32,851 nt of DNA from a virus. The stretch spans positions 1 to 32,851 of the IMG/VR virus record IMGVR_UViG_3300006071_000054, one strand, 5' to 3'. The notes under the pieces were generated by a model that ran no database searches, was not told the origin of the DNA, and was given only the letters and a program-made list of their open reading frames with translations. Position 1 is the stretch's first letter. The number at the start of each line of letters is the position of its first letter. Of this stretch, positions 31,713 through 32,851 are shown in pieces. Made by a program: the position numbers and the translations under genes.

Positions 31713-31919
31713 ATGATTAATAATGATGGTTTTGTTAGATCAGAATCGAATCCAGGAGCTATATTAAACGTAGATAATACAGCCCTGGATGCTTATAAAA
31801 GACAGAAAAAACTTATGAAAAATTTAACTACCCATGAAGATAGGTTAGTTAAAGTTGAAGAAACAATGAAAGATGTGAAAATGCTTCTTGAGAAGCTATT
31901 AGAGAAAGCGGAAAAGTAA
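31713..31919 (+). CDS. small coiled-coil virion protein (68 aa)
   Basis: The N-terminus has the NDGFVRSESNPGAILNVDNTALDAYKRQKK motif that recurs in small genes after large tail-protein genes in T4-like marine phages. The C-terminal half (about residues 38-67) is a charged heptad-like helix suited to a trimeric coiled coil. The start ATG lies two bases after the stop of the 1921-aa gene, and its stop overlaps the next start as TAATG. It may be a small linker or assembly partner for the protein encoded upstream; no enzymatic motif is present. Confidence 0.72.
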   Translation: MINNDGFVRSESNPGAILNVDNTALDAYKRQKKLMKNLTTHEDRLVKVEETMKDVKMLLEKLLEKAEK

Positions 31920-32497
31920 TGGTAGCCAATATTGCTAATACTAATCTAACCAATACATTTGATTATTGGAGAAATAGAACGAACGAATGCGCTGACGTTC
32001 TTTCTTCTATTGTAGTCACATGCGACTCTAATACAACTCCAGGTAATGCTCAGATTACTGGAACTATGTGGTCTAATGCTGTATGTATCGGTAATAATTC
32101 AGTAAACACGACAATATATGCTCCGACAAATGCACAAAAAGCCTCGGGAGATTATTTCTTAACTGCAGATGGATCTTGGGTTCTTTCGCCAACAACTACT
32201 TCTAATGGCACTATTATTGGTGGTGCTAATGCTGTTATTGACGAATGGCCAATGGATTCTTTTGCTGGAGTTGAATATTTTGTTGTATTGAAAGATCCTG
32301 CGACAACTAGTTATATTTCTACTAAAATAGTTCTTATTCATGACGATATTCAAGTTTATATGACAGAATATGCTACTCTTTGGAATAAGACACAATTTGC
32401 TACATTTAACGCTATAAAAAATGGGACAAAAGTTCAATTACTTGCAGCTACAACAGCTGCCTCGTTTGTATATAAGTTCTCGAGGAATGCTCTCTAA
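31919..32497 (+). CDS. tail/virion structural protein (192 aa)
   Basis: The start VANIANTNLTNTFDYWRNRTNECADVLSSIVVT is typical of small structural proteins accompanying T4-like fibre genes: a short strand-forming segment followed by a helix with WRxRxNExA. The remaining sequence is threonine/asparagine/alanine-rich with strands around NAQITGTMWSNAVCI, FLTADGSWVLSP and EYFVVLKDPATTSYISTKIVLI, suggesting a beta-rich surface domain. Overlaps the previous gene as TAATG and abuts the next gene. No known catalytic motif. Function likely structural, possibly on the baseplate or as a small fibre. Confidence 0.7.
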   Translation: MVANIANTNLTNTFDYWRNRTNECADVLSSIVVTCDSNTTPGNAQITGTMWSNAVCIGNNSVNTTIYAPTNAQKASGDYFLTADGSWVLSPTTTSNGTIIGGANAVIDEWPMDSFAGVEYFVVLKDPATTSYISTKIVLIHDDIQVYMTEYATLWNKTQFATFNAIKNGTKVQLLAATTAASFVYKFSRNAL

Positions 32498-32839
32498 ATG
32501 GCTACAAAGGCTAATCTGGTTATCGATCAAGGAACGACTTATTCTGTCACAATCAATCTGACAGATGAGAACGGAGATCCTTTGAAGCTCCAGGGATTCA
32601 GAGCCAGTTCTCAGTTACGTAAATGGTATAGTTCAGCGAATGCTGTTAACTTCGACTGTTCTATAAATACAGACGATGGGTCAGTAACACTGGCATTAGA
32701 CGCCTACCAAACCAGTATATTAACTGCGCAAAGATACGTCTATGATGTCCAGCTTTATGACCCAGCAGCCAATACAATCTCGAGAGTGCTCGAGGGGATC
32801 GCTACGGTAACTCCGCAGTCAACTAAGCAGGTTCTATGA
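32498..32839 (+). CDS. small beta-sandwich structural protein, baseplate-appendage type (113 aa)
   Basis: The pattern DQGTTYSVTINLTDENGDPLKLQGF, then SSQLRKWYSSANAVNFDCSINTDDGSVTLAL, then YVYDVQLYDPAANTISRVLEGIATVTP is that of small immunoglobulin-like or BppU-type domains in tail appendages, where the GD(P)LxL motif and YDVQLxD strand recur. It begins the base after the preceding gene and ends with TGA overlapping the start of the next (ATGATG at 32836). It probably adds to the baseplate or fibre complex. I am confident that it is a real gene but less so about its place in the particle. Confidence 0.75.
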   Translation: MATKANLVIDQGTTYSVTINLTDENGDPLKLQGFRASSQLRKWYSSANAVNFDCSINTDDGSVTLALDAYQTSILTAQRYVYDVQLYDPAANTISRVLEGIATVTPQSTKQVL

Positions 32840-32851
32840 TGTTCAAGAAAG
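32836..32851 (+). CDS. start of a further gene, cut by the window edge
   Basis: Two in-frame ATG codons (32836 and 32839) overlap the previous stop as ATGATG, and the frame continues as M-M-F-K-K to the last base. The overlap style is the same as for the other genes of this operon, so a further structural gene probably starts here; its identity cannot be judged from five codons. Confidence 0.4.

Noticed and set aside
31706-31713. TATAAATA at the end of the 1921-aa gene
   Set aside because: The predicted start (about 31719) falls after the ATG of the next gene at 31713, so it could not express that gene; probably chance from Val-stop and spacer bases.

Overview
This window is part of the genome of a T4-superfamily contractile-tailed phage (myovirus). 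The evidence is a nearly continuous set of recognisable T4-type proteins: gp33, gp59, gp32, gp26, gp4, gp48, gp53, gp27, the gp5 OB and spike domains, a PAAR tip, gp25, gp6, gp8, and T4-type late promoters (TATAAATA). Several features look like the exo-T-even (marine/alphaproteobacterial) branch rather than coliphage T4: a cysteine-free gp32, tail proteins with a DUF4815-like N-terminus, and 2-oxoglutarate/Fe(II) oxygenases. The DNA is AT-rich. A two-piece, circularly permuted tmRNA with an alphaproteobacterial-style tag points to an alphaproteobacterial host, but this is inference.

Region 1 (1-4950, + strand) is the accessory and replication-edge region. A truncated reading frame enters from the left. 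Next comes the standout feature, a permuted ssrA/tmRNA gene (about 105-380) that codes for the degradation tag ANDNAPFEFAVAA. Its acceptor piece lies upstream of its coding piece, and a T4-type late promoter sits just in front of it. A small lysine-rich protein, an unidentified 256-aa protein, tRNA-Arg(UCU), a 2OG/Fe(II) oxygenase, a secreted L,D-transpeptidase, a small hypothetical protein, gp33, a SprT-like metalloprotease, gp59 and a tandem pair of duplicated oxygenases follow.

Region 2 (4950-5956) holds gp32 (single-stranded DNA-binding protein) with its own late promoter, a leader hairpin and a strong UUCG-loop terminator.

Region 3 (5959-10717, - strand) is a head-completion and tail-hub operon read leftward: gp4, a conserved virion-type protein, a tail-tube-like protein, gp26, a previously untracked 55-aa protein (8142-8309), and a 727-aa tail protein with both a lysozyme-like and an M15 peptidase-like domain.

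Region 4 (10773-32851, + strand) is the baseplate and fibre operon: gp48, gp53, gp27, gp5-type OB domain, a glycine-rich hub-region protein, beta-helical spike, PAAR tip, gp25, gp6, a gp7-position protein, a fibre, a glycine-rich adhesin, gp8, a 1921-aa DUF4815-like structural protein and three smaller structural proteins. Most neighbours overlap as TAATG or ATGA or are separated by a few bases, so they are probably translationally coupled.

The functions fit together. gp33 with TATAAATA promoters would switch on late genes. gp59 and gp32 serve replication forks. Regions 3 and 4 build the injection machine, with wall-cutting activities moved off the spike onto a separate protein. The tmRNA, tRNA and L,D-transpeptidase would adjust host translation and cell wall.
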